Notes under the pieces: model-generated
What the model was told of the DNA's origin: nothing
Seen by the model: only the letters and a program-made list of their open reading frames with translations
Database searches by the model: none
In this document: positions 52,710-63,572 of the stretch, in pieces
How the letters are laid out: each line of letters begins with the position of its first letter
Numbering within the stretch: position 1 is the stretch's first letter
Assembly: GCA_016722025.1 (NCBI GenBank)
Contig: JADKGZ010000004.1
Span: forward strand, 124,001-188,000
Reading direction: 5' to 3'
Origin: Acidimicrobiaceae bacterium
GTDB lineage: Bacteria; Actinomycetota; Acidimicrobiia; Acidimicrobiales; Ilumatobacteraceae
DNA: 64,000 nt
Program-made: the position numbers and the translations under genes

Positions 52710-53672
52710 ATGACAGGTTTTTGGAGTGGCCGTCGAGTCGTCGTCACAGGAGGCGCTGGGTTCCTCGGGCGGGTCGTGGTGGCCAAGCTGCGCGAGCAGG
52801 GGGCGCAGGTGGCGGTGCCCCGCAGCCGCGACTACGACCTCACCCGGCCGGGTGAAGCCGAGCGGTTGCTGGCCGACACCACACCATCGCATGTGGTGCA
52901 CCTCGCGGCACGGGTGGGTGGCATCGGGTACAACCAGGTCGCGCCGGCGCCGCTGTACCTCGACAACCTGATGATGGGCACGTACGTCATCGAGGCGGCG
53001 CGTACCGCGCCGTCGGTCGACAAGACGGTGCTGCTGGGCACTGTCTGCTCCTACCCGAAGTTCACGCCGGTGCCGTTTCGCGAAGCCAGCCTGTGGGATG
53101 GCTACCCGGAAGAGACCAATGCCCCCTACGGCATCGCCAAGAAGGCCCACCTCATCCACGCCCAGGTGAACCATCAGCAGTACGGCCAGAAGTTCGCCTA
53201 CCTCATCCCCACCAACCTCTACGGTCCCGGCGACAAGTTCCACCCGTCGGTCAGCCACGTCATTCCCGCTCGCATCAAGCGATGCGTGGAGGCCAAAGAG
53301 CAAGGTGACACGAAGATGGAGGTGTGGGGCACCGGCACGGCCAGCCGCGAGTACCTGTACGTGGAGGACGCTGCGGAGGCCATCGTCATCGCTGCCGAAC
53401 ACTACGAGGGCAGCGAGCCGGTGAACCTGGGCACCAACCGCGAGATCACCATTCGCGAAACGGTCGAGCTGGTGGCGTCGATGGTCGGCTACCACGGCGA
53501 GCTGGTGTGGGACCCCACCAAACCCGATGGGCAGCCTCGCCGCCGGGTCGACCCAGGCCGCGCCGAGGCCCTGTTCGGGTGGCACGCACAGATGCCCTTC
53601 GAGGAGGGCCTGCAGCGCACCATCGACTGGTACCTGGCCAACCGCGAAGCAGCCGAACGCGCCCCGTCGTGA
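52710..53672 (+). CDS. fcl: GDP-L-fucose synthase (GDP-4-keto-6-deoxymannose epimerase/reductase)
   Basis: The protein has 320 residues. The NADP-binding motif is VVVTGGAGFLGRVV, followed by HLAARVGGIGYNQ, the catalytic LLGTVCSYPK and APYGIAKKAHL (Tyr-x-x-x-Lys), and NLYGPGDKFHP with the substrate-binding REYLYVEDAAEA. It turns the product of Gmd into GDP-L-fucose. It is leaderless by promoter spacing. The gene diverges from the glycosyltransferase run, and gmd lies 9 kb away, so the pathway is split over two transcription units. Confidence 0.88.
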   Translation: MTGFWSGRRVVVTGGAGFLGRVVVAKLREQGAQVAVPRSRDYDLTRPGEAERLLADTTPSHVVHLAARVGGIGYNQVAPAPLYLDNLMMGTYVIEAARTAPSVDKTVLLGTVCSYPKFTPVPFREASLWDGYPEETNAPYGIAKKAHLIHAQVNHQQYGQKFAYLIPTNLYGPGDKFHPSVSHVIPARIKRCVEAKEQGDTKMEVWGTGTASREYLYVEDAAEAIVIAAEHYEGSEPVNLGTNREITIRETVELVASMVGYHGELVWDPTKPDGQPRRRVDPGRAEALFGWHAQMPFEEGLQRTIDWYLANREAAERAPS

Positions 53673-53794
53673 TCGACCCTCCCTCCCCCGCTTTTCCGTC
53701 ACGGCTGTCGGGCGGTGAGCCGGGGCTGTGAGCCGAGGTTCTTGACACAAAGCCGGGAAGTGAGCCGGCGTCTCGACGCGGGCGGGCGCTCCAC

Positions 53795-53800
53795 TAAGGT
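53795..53800 (+). promoter_or_regulatory. -10 element TAAGGT of the ferritin-like gene
   Basis: TAAGGT ends 6 bases before the ATG at 53807; no Shine-Dalgarno sequence lies between. Confidence 0.45.
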
Positions 53801-53806
53801 TTTCAC

Positions 53807-54592
53807 ATGCGCACACAGTTGCCTCCCTCCGGCCTTGCCCGTGACGCTCGCTTCCACCGCATCACCACCGCCGAACGCTTCGCCGACGAGCGAGTGAACG
53901 GGGCCGGCGAGGAACGACGCATGGATCCGGCCTCCAACGATGTCGCCGACAGAGCCAGGCGGCAGATGCACGGCATCTTCGTCGGCGAGATCCAGGCGAT
54001 GGAGGGTGCCGGGCGCACCGCGTTCGACTACTCGATCGCAGAGACTCCGTTCGCGATGAAGCTCGACATGGCTCGGCAGTGCTGGGACGAAGCACGCCAC
54101 GTGGAGATCAGCCTGCTGCTGGGCGACCACATGGGCACCGACGTGGGCGAGTACAGCGAAGCAGTGACGCTCTTCGAGGCCGCCTGCCACCCCGACCCCG
54201 TGTTCCGCCTGGCCGGAGTGAACAGGGCACTGGAAGGCCTCGCCATCGACGTGTTCACCACCATGCGCGACTTCGCCACCGAGATGAACGACCCCGTGCT
54301 GCACTTCTGCGAGGACTGGATGCTGGCCGACGAAGTGACCCACGTGAAGATGGGCAGCACCTGGCTGCGCGAGCTCACCAAGGACGACAAGGAGCGCCAG
54401 ACCAAGGCGCTCGAGTTCCAGCGCACCGTCGATGGCCTGTTCAACTTCCGGGGCATGCGCGGCGAGAACCGCGATGCGGCGATTCGGTTGGCACGCAAGT
54501 TCCGCGAGATGGCCGGCTTCGAGAGCGACGAGATCGACGACATCGCCGCGATGGCGGCCGAGCAACGCGCGCAGTACGCCACCGCCTACTAG
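53807..54592 (+). CDS. Ferritin-like di-iron protein (DUF455-type)
   Basis: The protein has 261 residues and a four-helix bundle. Metal ligands fit the ferritin-like pattern: EIQAMEGAG (Glu61/66), DEARHVE (Glu95, His98), ALEGLAIDVF (Glu143) and ADEVTHVK (Glu176, His179). This is typical of DUF455 proteins, whose di-iron or Mn/Fe site could act as an oxidase or store metal; the substrate is unknown. The gene is leaderless by spacing and is followed 45 bases later by a GNAT gene. Confidence 0.85.
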   Translation: MRTQLPPSGLARDARFHRITTAERFADERVNGAGEERRMDPASNDVADRARRQMHGIFVGEIQAMEGAGRTAFDYSIAETPFAMKLDMARQCWDEARHVEISLLLGDHMGTDVGEYSEAVTLFEAACHPDPVFRLAGVNRALEGLAIDVFTTMRDFATEMNDPVLHFCEDWMLADEVTHVKMGSTWLRELTKDDKERQTKALEFQRTVDGLFNFRGMRGENRDAAIRLARKFREMAGFESDEIDDIAAMAAEQRAQYATAY

Positions 54593-54637
54593 CAATTCGC
54601 CCGCCGGCCAGCACCCTCGTCGGTCACACTTGCAGCC

Positions 54638-55297
54638 ATGACGCACCCTGTCTGGCCACTGTTCGATCTGCAGGTGCGCACTCCGCGCCTCGAGCTGCGC
54701 TACATCGACGACGAGATGGCCACCGAGCTGGCGCTGCTGGCGGCGAAGGGCATCCACCCACCCGACTTCATGCCGTTCGCCATGCCGTGGTCGGAGGAAC
54801 CGTCACCGCAGCTCGAGCGCAACACCATGCAATTCTACTGGCGCTGCCGCGCCGAGCTCTCGCCGGCGAAGTGGAACATCCCGCTCGCCGTGCTCGTCGA
54901 GGGCGCGGTGGTGGGCACCACGGGTTTGATCACGCACGACTTCCAGGTGCTGCGCACCTTCGAGACCGGCTCGTGGCTCGGCCGCGAGCACCAGGGCGCG
55001 GGCATCGGCAAGGAGATGCGCATCGCCACGCTGCACCTGGGCTTCCTGGGCTTCGGGGCGCAACGCGCAACCACCGGCGCGTGGGAGGACAACGGCCCCT
55101 CGCTGGGCGTCACCAACAGTCTCGGCTACGTGGCGAACGGGCATCGCGCTGCAGTGCGCAAGGGCATCGAGTGCAGCGAACGACGCTTCGAGATGATGCG
55201 CGACGACTTCCTGACCCGCCTGCGCCGCGACGACATCACGGTGAGCGGGGTCGACGACTGCCTCGCGCTGCTCGGCCTGGAGCCCACCGACGGCTGA
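54638..55297 (+). CDS. GNAT-family N-acetyltransferase
   Basis: The protein has 219 residues. The acyl-CoA fold is shown by RTPRLELRYIDDEMATELA at the N-terminus, IPLAVLVEGAVVGTTGL and the pyrophosphate-binding loop EHQGAGIGKEMR. The final NSLGYVANGHRAAVRKG is typical of RimJ/RimL-like members. It acetylates an amine of an unknown protein or small molecule. The gene lies between the ferritin-like gene and the convergent glutamine-synthetase-like gene. Confidence 0.85.
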   Translation: MTHPVWPLFDLQVRTPRLELRYIDDEMATELALLAAKGIHPPDFMPFAMPWSEEPSPQLERNTMQFYWRCRAELSPAKWNIPLAVLVEGAVVGTTGLITHDFQVLRTFETGSWLGREHQGAGIGKEMRIATLHLGFLGFGAQRATTGAWEDNGPSLGVTNSLGYVANGHRAAVRKGIECSERRFEMMRDDFLTRLRRDDITVSGVDDCLALLGLEPTDG

Positions 55298-55371
55298 CGC
55301 CGTCCACGTCTGTGCACTCCCGCTCGGTCGCCGTGCATTCGGCCGCGCAGCGCCGCGTGCACGGCACAGCG

Positions 55372-56685
55372 TCAGTAGAAGGGCAGGTACTCGGTGAGCT
55401 CCCAGTCGGTGACGTCGTCCACCGTGAAGGTGTTGCCGGTGGCGTCCCAGCGCGCGAGCTCGTCGTTGCGGATGGCCAGGTACGCGCGAGTGAGATCGTT
55501 GCCCATGGCTTCGCAGAGCAGCGCGTCGGCCTCGTACGCGGCGACAGCCTCTGCGAGGTTGTGCGGCGTGTGGCGATCGGTGTTGGGCGCCTCGTCGCCG
55601 TCGCCCGCCTGCGGGGTGCCGCAGTCGAGGCCGTCGACCACGCCCAGCAGCGCGGCGTTGAGCATCACCGCCGCCGCGAGGTACGGGTTGGCGCTGCCAC
55701 ACGGCATGCGGTTCTCGATGCGCGTGGCCGCCCCACGCTCGTACGGGATGCGGTACGTGCTGCTGCGGTTGTCGAGGCCCCAGTTGGCCCAATAGCCGGC
55801 GATGATGCCCGGCACCAGCCGCTTGTAGCTGTTGACCGTGGGAGCCGACATCACGGCCAGGCCCTCGTGATGAGCGATGAGACCACCCAGGCACTGGCGT
55901 GCCAGCGACGACAGCCCGTACTCGGCGCCCGCCTCGTCGAACGCGTTGGTGCCGCCACCCACGGGCACGAGCGAGAAGTTGATGTGCAGGCCGCTGCCCA
56001 CCATCGCCGCATTGGGCCGGCCCATGTACGTGATGCAATAGCCCTTGTGCGCGGCGAGCTCGCGGGTCATGTCCTTGCAGATGAACGCTCGATCGGCGGC
56101 ATCCATCGCCTGGCCGTACTTCATGTTCAGCTCCATCTGACCCGGATGGAACTCGCCCATGATGCCCTCGAGATCGAGCTCGGCGACCTCCGCGGCATCG
56201 AACAGGTCGAACATCAGGCCGGTGGTGTCGCCACCGGTACCGACGCCATAGACGCGGTGCGACGGGATGTGCAGCGGGCCGAAGCCACCCGGCGCATCGG
56301 GGTCGGCCTGCAGCACGTAGAACTCCATCTCGAAGCCCAACATCGGCTCGTAGCCCAAGGCCCGCCAGGCGTCGACGGCGCGTTGCAGTGCGTTGCGCGG
56401 GCCGATGGCCAGTGGCTCGCCGTTGAACTCGAGGTCGGCGATGACGACATCGGTGTCGACCTCCCACCCTGTGCGCCGGGTCTCCACCAAGGGCACGGTG
56501 GACAGATCGGGGAACCCGACATCGGCGGCATACCCGTCGACCGGCAGGATGTCGCGATTGATGTTCATGCACAAAGTGGTGACCGCGTGGTGACCGTGCT
56601 CGTGCAGCCGGCGTGCCGGCACGTAGCGCCCGTGCGACAGCCCGTTGAGATCGCTCCACATGACTCGTACTCGTCGGTTCCCCAT
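55372..56685 (-). CDS. Glutamine-synthetase-family enzyme (GS-like, gamma-glutamyl ligase type)
   Basis: The protein has 437 residues. The catalytic beta-barrel domain is recognised by FEMEFYVLQADPDAPGG, GEFHPGQMELNMKYG, GSGLHINFSLV, APTVNSYKRLVPGI and ENRMPCGSANPYLA. The short N-terminal domain reads VRVMWSDLNGLSHGRYVP. GS paralogues of this size ligate glutamate to amines such as putrescine, ethanolamine or aromatic amines rather than ammonia. Divergent transcription from a Liv importer and the linked class I amidotransferase support such a role. TAACGT lies 9 bases upstream of the ATG on the minus strand. Confidence 0.85.
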   Translation of the reverse strand: MGNRRVRVMWSDLNGLSHGRYVPARRLHEHGHHAVTTLCMNINRDILPVDGYAADVGFPDLSTVPLVETRRTGWEVDTDVVIADLEFNGEPLAIGPRNALQRAVDAWRALGYEPMLGFEMEFYVLQADPDAPGGFGPLHIPSHRVYGVGTGGDTTGLMFDLFDAAEVAELDLEGIMGEFHPGQMELNMKYGQAMDAADRAFICKDMTRELAAHKGYCITYMGRPNAAMVGSGLHINFSLVPVGGGTNAFDEAGAEYGLSSLARQCLGGLIAHHEGLAVMSAPTVNSYKRLVPGIIAGYWANWGLDNRSSTYRIPYERGAATRIENRMPCGSANPYLAAAVMLNAALLGVVDGLDCGTPQAGDGDEAPNTDRHTPHNLAEAVAAYEADALLCEAMGNDLTRAYLAIRNDELARWDATGNTFTVDDVTDWELTEYLPFY

Positions 56686-56694
56686 AGTGGGGCG

Positions 56695-56806
56695 ACGTTA
56701 GCAAACGAGCAGGCCCAGATCGTTAGGTCACGAAGCACCGGCGCGGGCCTTGTCCGGCAGGCTCGTGACGATCGTTCGTTTCCTAACTACTTCCTTCGAC
56801 TAACAT
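56695..56806. promoter_or_regulatory. Divergent promoter region with repeated GTTAG boxes
   Basis: GTTAGCAAACGA (56697-56708) and GTTAGGTCACGA (56722-56733) on the plus strand are mirrored by GTTAGGAAACGA (56787-56776) and GTTAGTCGAAGG (56804-56793) on the minus strand. The outer boxes overlap -10-like elements TAACGT (minus, 56700-56695) and TAACAT (plus, 56801-56806). GTCACGA also occurs inverted at 56763-56769. A shared operator for both genes is likely. Confidence 0.5.
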
Positions 56807-56856
56807 CCCGATGTTCACTCACCGTCGCATCTGGCGGAACATTCCAGGGGGAGTCC

Positions 56857-58131
56857 ATGAGGAAGCGAATCATCCCGGTCGTGCTGATGTCACTGAGCAT
56901 CGTTGCTGCGGCCTGCGGCAGCGACGACGAAGCGGCCAGCACCACCGCGCCGGCCGAAAGCACGGCACCCGACGAGACGACGGCGGCCACCACCGCCGAC
57001 ACGGCCGTTGCCGGCAGCGACACCACGGTGGCCGGCGGCACCGGCGAGTGCACACTCGACACACCGCTGAAGATCGGCTTCGCCGCCGATCTCGGCGAGC
57101 TGGGCGCCTTCTCCGACGGGCCCGGCTCCGAGGCAGCGCAGGTGATGGTCGACATCCTCAACGATGCCGGCGGCGTCGGCGGCCTGCCGGTCGAGTACGT
57201 GATCAAGGACATCCAGGGCGACCCGGCCGCCACACAGCGGGCCGCGCAGGAGCTGCTCGACGAAGGCGTCAACGCCATCATCGGCCCGCCCTTCGCCAGC
57301 ACCGGCGCACCCTTGCTCGATGCGGTCGACGGCCAGGCGCCCGTGATCTACATGGCCTCCACCGACCCCGCGCTGGCCGACCCGTCGCGTGGCGCGTTCC
57401 TCGCCAGCTTCAGCGACCAGGTGCAGTCCGCTGCCATCGCCGAGTGGGCACTCGCGCAGGGCCACACCACGGCCGTCACGCTGAGCAGCACCGACGACGT
57501 GTACTTCTCGGGCAACCCGGAGTACTTCACCACCGTCTTCGAGGAGGGCGGCGGCACGGTGGCGGGTGACTATGCGTACAGCCTCGCCGACGCCGACTTC
57601 TCCACCCAGGTCAACGAGATCGCCGCGCTCAGCGAGCCGCCGGCGGTGCTGTTCACCGCGATGGTGATGCCCCAGACGCAGGTGCTGCTCGAGCAGCTCG
57701 ACGCAGCGGGCCTCGGCGACGTCATCGTCACCGGCGTCGACGGCTTCGACGCCTCGGTGGTCTGGAGCGCCGGCGATGTCGCCGAGGGCGTCGTCTTCGC
57801 CGCGCACACCTTCCCTCAGGACGGCAACGGCGTGGAGCAGTTCCTCGCCGACGCCGCGGCCGCCGGAGCGAACATCGAGACCATCAGCTTCGGTGCGCTG
57901 GCCGCTGACGCGGTGCAGATCATCGCCGCCGCCGCCACCGAGGCCTGCTCGGTCGACGGCGCCACGCTGATCACCACCATCGACGGCTTGGTCAACGTGC
58001 CGGTCACCACCGGCACCGTCACCTACGCCGGCACCGGTGGTGTTCCCGAGAAGGACGTCGTGATCCTCGAGGTCAAGGACGGACAGCCGACGTTCGTCGA
58101 GGCCGTCCGCCCGACGAACATCCCCAGCTGA
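56857..58131 (+). CDS. Branched-chain amino acid-type ABC substrate-binding lipoprotein
   Basis: The protein has 424 residues. The signal peptide ends IVAAAC (lipobox cysteine about 20), followed by a Thr/Ala-rich tether. The periplasmic-type type I binding fold starts LKIGFAADLGELGAFSDGPG and includes GPPFASTGAPLLDAVDG and ITGVDG-like strand (VTGVDGFDASVVW). It binds an amino acid or amide outside the membrane and delivers it to the LivH/LivM channel. GGGGGAG lies just upstream of the ATG. It heads the livF-livH-livMG operon. Confidence 0.92.
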   Translation: MRKRIIPVVLMSLSIVAAACGSDDEAASTTAPAESTAPDETTAATTADTAVAGSDTTVAGGTGECTLDTPLKIGFAADLGELGAFSDGPGSEAAQVMVDILNDAGGVGGLPVEYVIKDIQGDPAATQRAAQELLDEGVNAIIGPPFASTGAPLLDAVDGQAPVIYMASTDPALADPSRGAFLASFSDQVQSAAIAEWALAQGHTTAVTLSSTDDVYFSGNPEYFTTVFEEGGGTVAGDYAYSLADADFSTQVNEIAALSEPPAVLFTAMVMPQTQVLLEQLDAAGLGDVIVTGVDGFDASVVWSAGDVAEGVVFAAHTFPQDGNGVEQFLADAAAAGANIETISFGALAADAVQIIAAAATEACSVDGATLITTIDGLVNVPVTTGTVTYAGTGGVPEKDVVILEVKDGQPTFVEAVRPTNIPS

Positions 58132-58152
58132 TCCGTCTGTCCCACGAACGCC

Positions 58153-58875
58153 ATGCTCGAGGTCGATCAGATCACCACGCGCTACGGCGCCATCACCGCA
58201 CTGCACAGCGCCTCGCTGGAGGTTCGTGCGGGTGAGCTGGTGGCACTCGTGGGGCCCAATGGGGCTGGGAAGACGACATTGCTGAACACCGTGGCCGGGC
58301 TCTTGCGCCCGGCCACGGGCAGCATTCGCTTCGAAGGCAACGACATCACCGGCACCGAGCCGGCCCGCCTGGTGCGTGCCGGCCTGGCGCTGGTGCCGGA
58401 ACATCGCCGCATCTTCAAAGACCTGACGGTCGAGGAGAACCTGCGGCTGGGCGGCAGCACCGCTTCGGCGCACGACCGTCGCGAGCGGCTCGAGGAAGCT
58501 GCCGACCTGTTTCCTGTGCTGCGCACCAAGTGGACGACCTCGGCCGGGTACCTCTCCGGCGGCGAGGCGCAGCAACTGGCGGTCGCCCGCGCACTGATGA
58601 GCAACCCGCGCCTGCTGCTGCTCGACGAACCCACGCTCGGCCTCGCGCCGACGATGGTGGACGTCGTGTTCGACCTGCTGCAGCGCCTGCGCGAGCAGGG
58701 CCGCACCCTCCTGGTGGTGGAACAGAACGCCACCCGCGTGCTGCAACTGGCCGACCGCGGCTACCTGCTGCGCACCGGCAACATCGTGGCCACCGGCACC
58801 GGGGCCGACCTGGCCGCCGACAACAGCCTGTTCGATTCGTTCATCGGCCTCGAAGCACATGGGCGCGAAGCATGA
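58153..58875 (+). CDS. livF: Branched-chain amino acid-type ABC transporter ATPase LivF
   Basis: The protein has 240 residues. Walker A is GPNGAGKTTLLNTV, signature YLSGGEAQQLAVARAL, Walker B LLLLDEPTLGLAP, and the switch histidine position is occupied by the Gln of VVEQNA, as normal for LivF. It powers uptake together with the LivG half of the LivM-LivG fusion. Its stop overlaps the livH start (ATGA). Confidence 0.93.
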   Translation: MLEVDQITTRYGAITALHSASLEVRAGELVALVGPNGAGKTTLLNTVAGLLRPATGSIRFEGNDITGTEPARLVRAGLALVPEHRRIFKDLTVEENLRLGGSTASAHDRRERLEEAADLFPVLRTKWTTSAGYLSGGEAQQLAVARALMSNPRLLLLDEPTLGLAPTMVDVVFDLLQRLREQGRTLLVVEQNATRVLQLADRGYLLRTGNIVATGTGADLAADNSLFDSFIGLEAHGREA

Positions 58876-59767
58876 CCAAGCTGATCCAGACCATCGTCGA
58901 CGGCCTCGGGGTGGGCAGCACGTACGCGCTGCTCGCGCTCGGCATCTCGCTGATCTTCGGCGTGATGCATCTCGTCAACTTCGCCCACGGCGAGCTCATA
59001 ACCGTCGGCGCCTACGCCTCGTACTTCTTCTTCCTGCACGGCGGGAGCTGGTGGTGGATGCCGTTCGTCATCATCGGCAGCGCCGTGCTGGCCTCGGTGG
59101 CGACCGAGCTGGTGGCGTTCCGCTGGGTGCGCAACGCCAGCCCGTTCACGTTGCTGCTCACCTCCTTCGCGCTCGAACGGCTGTCGCACGCGTTGTGGCA
59201 GATCTTCGTCTCTCCCAAGCAGCGTGCCTTTCCGAAGCCGGCGTGGGTGTTCAACCAGTTCAAGGTGGCCGGCGTCAGCTTCGAAGTGATGGACGTGGTC
59301 ACCATCGCCGTCACGGCCGCCACACTGGCGCTCACCGCGGTGGTGTTCAAACGCACGCTGTTCGGCATCAGCGTGCGCGGTGCTGCAGAAGACTTCGACG
59401 CTGCCCGGCTGATGGGTGTTCGGGCCAACCGTGTCATCTCCGGCGCGTTCGCCTTCGCCGGGCTGCTGGCCGGTGTGGCCGCCTGCCTCATCCTCATGCG
59501 CTCCCCCGCCGCCGAGCCCAGCATGGGCTCCGACTGGTTGCTGAAGGCAGTCATCGCCGCGGTGATCGGTGGCCTCGGCAGCTTCACGGGTGCGGTGGTG
59601 GGCGGCTTGGTGCTCGGGCTGCTGGAGACGCTCACGCGTGCCTACCTGCCCGAGCTCGCCGTCGGCTGGGACAAGTTCTCCACCGCGGTCGTGTTCGTGC
59701 TCATCGCCGTGTTCTTCGTGATCCGCCCCGACGGCGTGTTCAAGGTCTCGCACGCGGAGCGCGTCTG

Positions 59768-59768
<1 letters not shown>
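58872..59768 (+). CDS. livH: Branched-chain amino acid-type ABC transporter permease LivH
   Basis: The protein has 298 residues and about eight membrane helices. Conserved segments are GLGVGSTYALLALGISLIFGVM, VNFAHGELITVGAYAS, FGISVRGAAEDFDAARLMGV (the ATPase-contact loop) and AVIGGLGSFTGAVVGGLVLG. It forms half of the translocation path with the LivM domain of the next gene, with which its stop overlaps by one base (TGATG). Confidence 0.93.
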
Positions 59769-61549
<1,781 letters not shown>

Positions 61550-61564
61550 GCCCGAGCGACGATC

Positions 61565-62254
61565 GTGCGAGCGCTCATCATCCAACACGAGCCCGATGGC
61601 CCGCCCGGCCTGCTGAGCAGGCACCTGGCCCAGCGTGGGTACCGCGTCGACATCGTGCAGATCATGCAGCCGGGCTCCACGCACAGCGAGATCCCCTTTC
61701 CGGACCCTCGTTCGTACGACCTGGTCGCCCCGATGGGCGCCGTTGCCGGGGTCTACGACCACCACCTGATCGGCTCCTGGATCCACCGTGAGGTGGCGAT
61801 GCTGCAACTCGCGCTCGACGCCGGCGTGCCCATGTTCGGCATCTGCTTCGGGGCCCAGGCCATCACAATGGCGCTGGGTGGCCATGTGGAACCGTCACCC
61901 AGCTACGAGATCGGCTGGTACACCTACGAGCTGCAGCACCCGCGGATCGCTGCCGGGCCGTGGTTCACCTGGCACGGCGATCGTTGCCTGCTGCCGGCGG
62001 GCGCCACCGAGTTGGCCCGCACCACTCACTGCACCCAGCTGTTTCGCGAAGGACGAGCCGCCGGCGTGCAGTTCCACCCGGAAGTCACCCGCGAGATGGT
62101 CGCCGGATGGGTGTCGAAGTGCCCGCCCGACTACTTCGTGGAGCGCGGCACGACCGGCGCCGCCCTGATCGCCGCGTTCGACGAGTTCGGCGAGCTGGCC
62201 GCCAAGCAGGCAACCGAGCTGTTCGACTGGTTCCTCGACGATGTCGCCCGCTGA
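61565..62254 (+). CDS. Class I glutamine amidotransferase-like protein
   Basis: The protein has 229 residues from a GTG. The triad is present: nucleophile Cys94 in GICFGAQ, His170 and Glu172 in VQFHPEV. Stand-alone members include GMP-synthase-like proteins and gamma-glutamyl hydrolases of polyamine breakdown. The neighbourhood (GS-like ligase, amino-compound importer) favours a role in cutting or moving gamma-glutamyl amides, but this is inference. It starts 15 bases after the transporter and ends overlapping the P450 start by 14 bases, so all are likely co-transcribed. Confidence 0.85.
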   Translation: MRALIIQHEPDGPPGLLSRHLAQRGYRVDIVQIMQPGSTHSEIPFPDPRSYDLVAPMGAVAGVYDHHLIGSWIHREVAMLQLALDAGVPMFGICFGAQAITMALGGHVEPSPSYEIGWYTYELQHPRIAAGPWFTWHGDRCLLPAGATELARTTHCTQLFREGRAAGVQFHPEVTREMVAGWVSKCPPDYFVERGTTGAALIAAFDEFGELAAKQATELFDWFLDDVAR

Positions 62255-63572
62255 CAGCTCGCCCGCGACCAACGTGCCCGGCAGGGCGAGCCGGCCCGAC
62301 TCGCTGCCCCACCTCGACATCCTCGGACACGACGTCTACGAGCATGGCGCACCGCACGCGGCCTACGACGAGTTCCGCTCCACCGCACCTGTGGCGTGGA
62401 TCAACGAGACAGCGGCGAACGGCCACGACGGCCACGGTTTCTGGTCGCTCACGGCCCATCGCGATGTGGTGGCGGTGCACAAGGATTGGCGCACCTTCTC
62501 CAGCGAGGTTGGTGGCACCGAGATCGAGGAGCTGGAACACGACGCGCCGGCACTCGCGGCACGGCGAACGATGCTGGAGACCGACCCTCCGCGGCACACG
62601 AAGCTGCGGCAGCTGGTGAACCCGGCGTTCAGCCGGATGGCGGTGGAGACGTATGCCCAGCACGCCACATCGTTGATGGCCGAGGTGCTCGACGACGCGA
62701 TGGCCGCCGCACACACCACTGGTTCGGTCGACGGGGTGCGTGCAGTCGCCCGCGAGCTACCGATCCGGATGATCACCGGCCTGCTCGGTGTACCCGACGC
62801 GGACGCCCCGCAGCTCTTTCACTGGGCCGACCAGATCGTGTACAACGCCGACCCCGACTACTCCCCCGCTGTCAGCGACCGCACCGACACCGACCCGTAC
62901 CGCCTGCTGCCGTTCCGCAGCCCCGTGTCGCTGAAGGTGCTGGACTACGTGCAACGCCTCTCGGCGGCACGGCGCGGGGTGGCTGGCGGCGACGTACTCA
63001 GCGTGCTCGCCAATGCACTGGTCGACGGCCACCCACTGACGGAACGCGAGCAGGGCACGTTCTTCCTGCTGCTGTTGATCGCCGGCAACGAGACCACACG
63101 GCACGCGTTGTCGCACGGGCTGCTGGCGCTTGCCGAGCACCCCGATGTGCTGCCGCGCCTTCGTGCGCAGCCCGAGCTGCTCGACTCCGCCACCGAAGAG
63201 GTGCTGCGCTGGACGTGCCCGCAGCTGCACTTTCGCCGCACCGCCACCGCCGCCACCGAGATCGGCGGCATCAAGATCGCCGCCGGCGAGAAGGTGGTCA
63301 CGTGGTACCTGGCCGCCAACTTCGACCCGACGGTGTTCGCCGATCCACACACGTTCGACATCGAGCGCACGCCGAACCCACACGTCACGTTCGGCGGCGG
63401 CGGGCCGCACCTGTGCCTGGGTCAGTGGATGGCGCGCCTGGAAGTTCGCACGTTCCTCGCTGCGTTGGCACAGCGGGCGGATCGAGTGGAGCTCGCCGGC
63501 GAACCGAGACGAGTGCGCAGCAACTTCATCAACGGCCTCAAGCTGCTGCCCCTGCACCTCGTGCCGCGCTGA
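62241..63572 (+). CDS. Cytochrome P450
   Basis: The protein has 443 residues, soluble bacterial type. The I-helix oxygen-binding motif is AGNETT (about 281-286), the K-helix E-x-x-R is EVLR (320-323), and the haem-binding loop FGGGGPHLCLG holds Cys392. The F-x-x-G-x-x-x-C pattern is canonical. Related actinobacterial enzymes hydroxylate sterols or aromatic amides. It needs a ferredoxin and reductase, not encoded nearby. It belongs to the transporter operon by overlap, suggesting it oxidises the imported compound. Confidence 0.92.
   Translation: MSPADSSPATNVPGRASRPDSLPHLDILGHDVYEHGAPHAAYDEFRSTAPVAWINETAANGHDGHGFWSLTAHRDVVAVHKDWRTFSSEVGGTEIEELEHDAPALAARRTMLETDPPRHTKLRQLVNPAFSRMAVETYAQHATSLMAEVLDDAMAAAHTTGSVDGVRAVARELPIRMITGLLGVPDADAPQLFHWADQIVYNADPDYSPAVSDRTDTDPYRLLPFRSPVSLKVLDYVQRLSAARRGVAGGDVLSVLANALVDGHPLTEREQGTFFLLLLIAGNETTRHALSHGLLALAEHPDVLPRLRAQPELLDSATEEVLRWTCPQLHFRRTATAATEIGGIKIAAGEKVVTWYLAANFDPTVFADPHTFDIERTPNPHVTFGGGGPHLCLGQWMARLEVRTFLAALAQRADRVELAGEPRRVRSNFINGLKLLPLHLVPR

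Noticed and set aside
53742..53747. Perfect TTGACA as a -35 element before the ferritin-like gene
   Set aside because: No -10-like hexamer lies 15-19 bases downstream; the likely -10 TAAGGT is 47 bases away.
54079..56800. Long open frame joining the ferritin-like, GNAT and GS-like regions on the plus strand
   Set aside because: It runs out of frame with the ferritin-like and GNAT genes and antisense to the GS-like gene; its translation has no recognisable domain before the binding-protein start at 56857.
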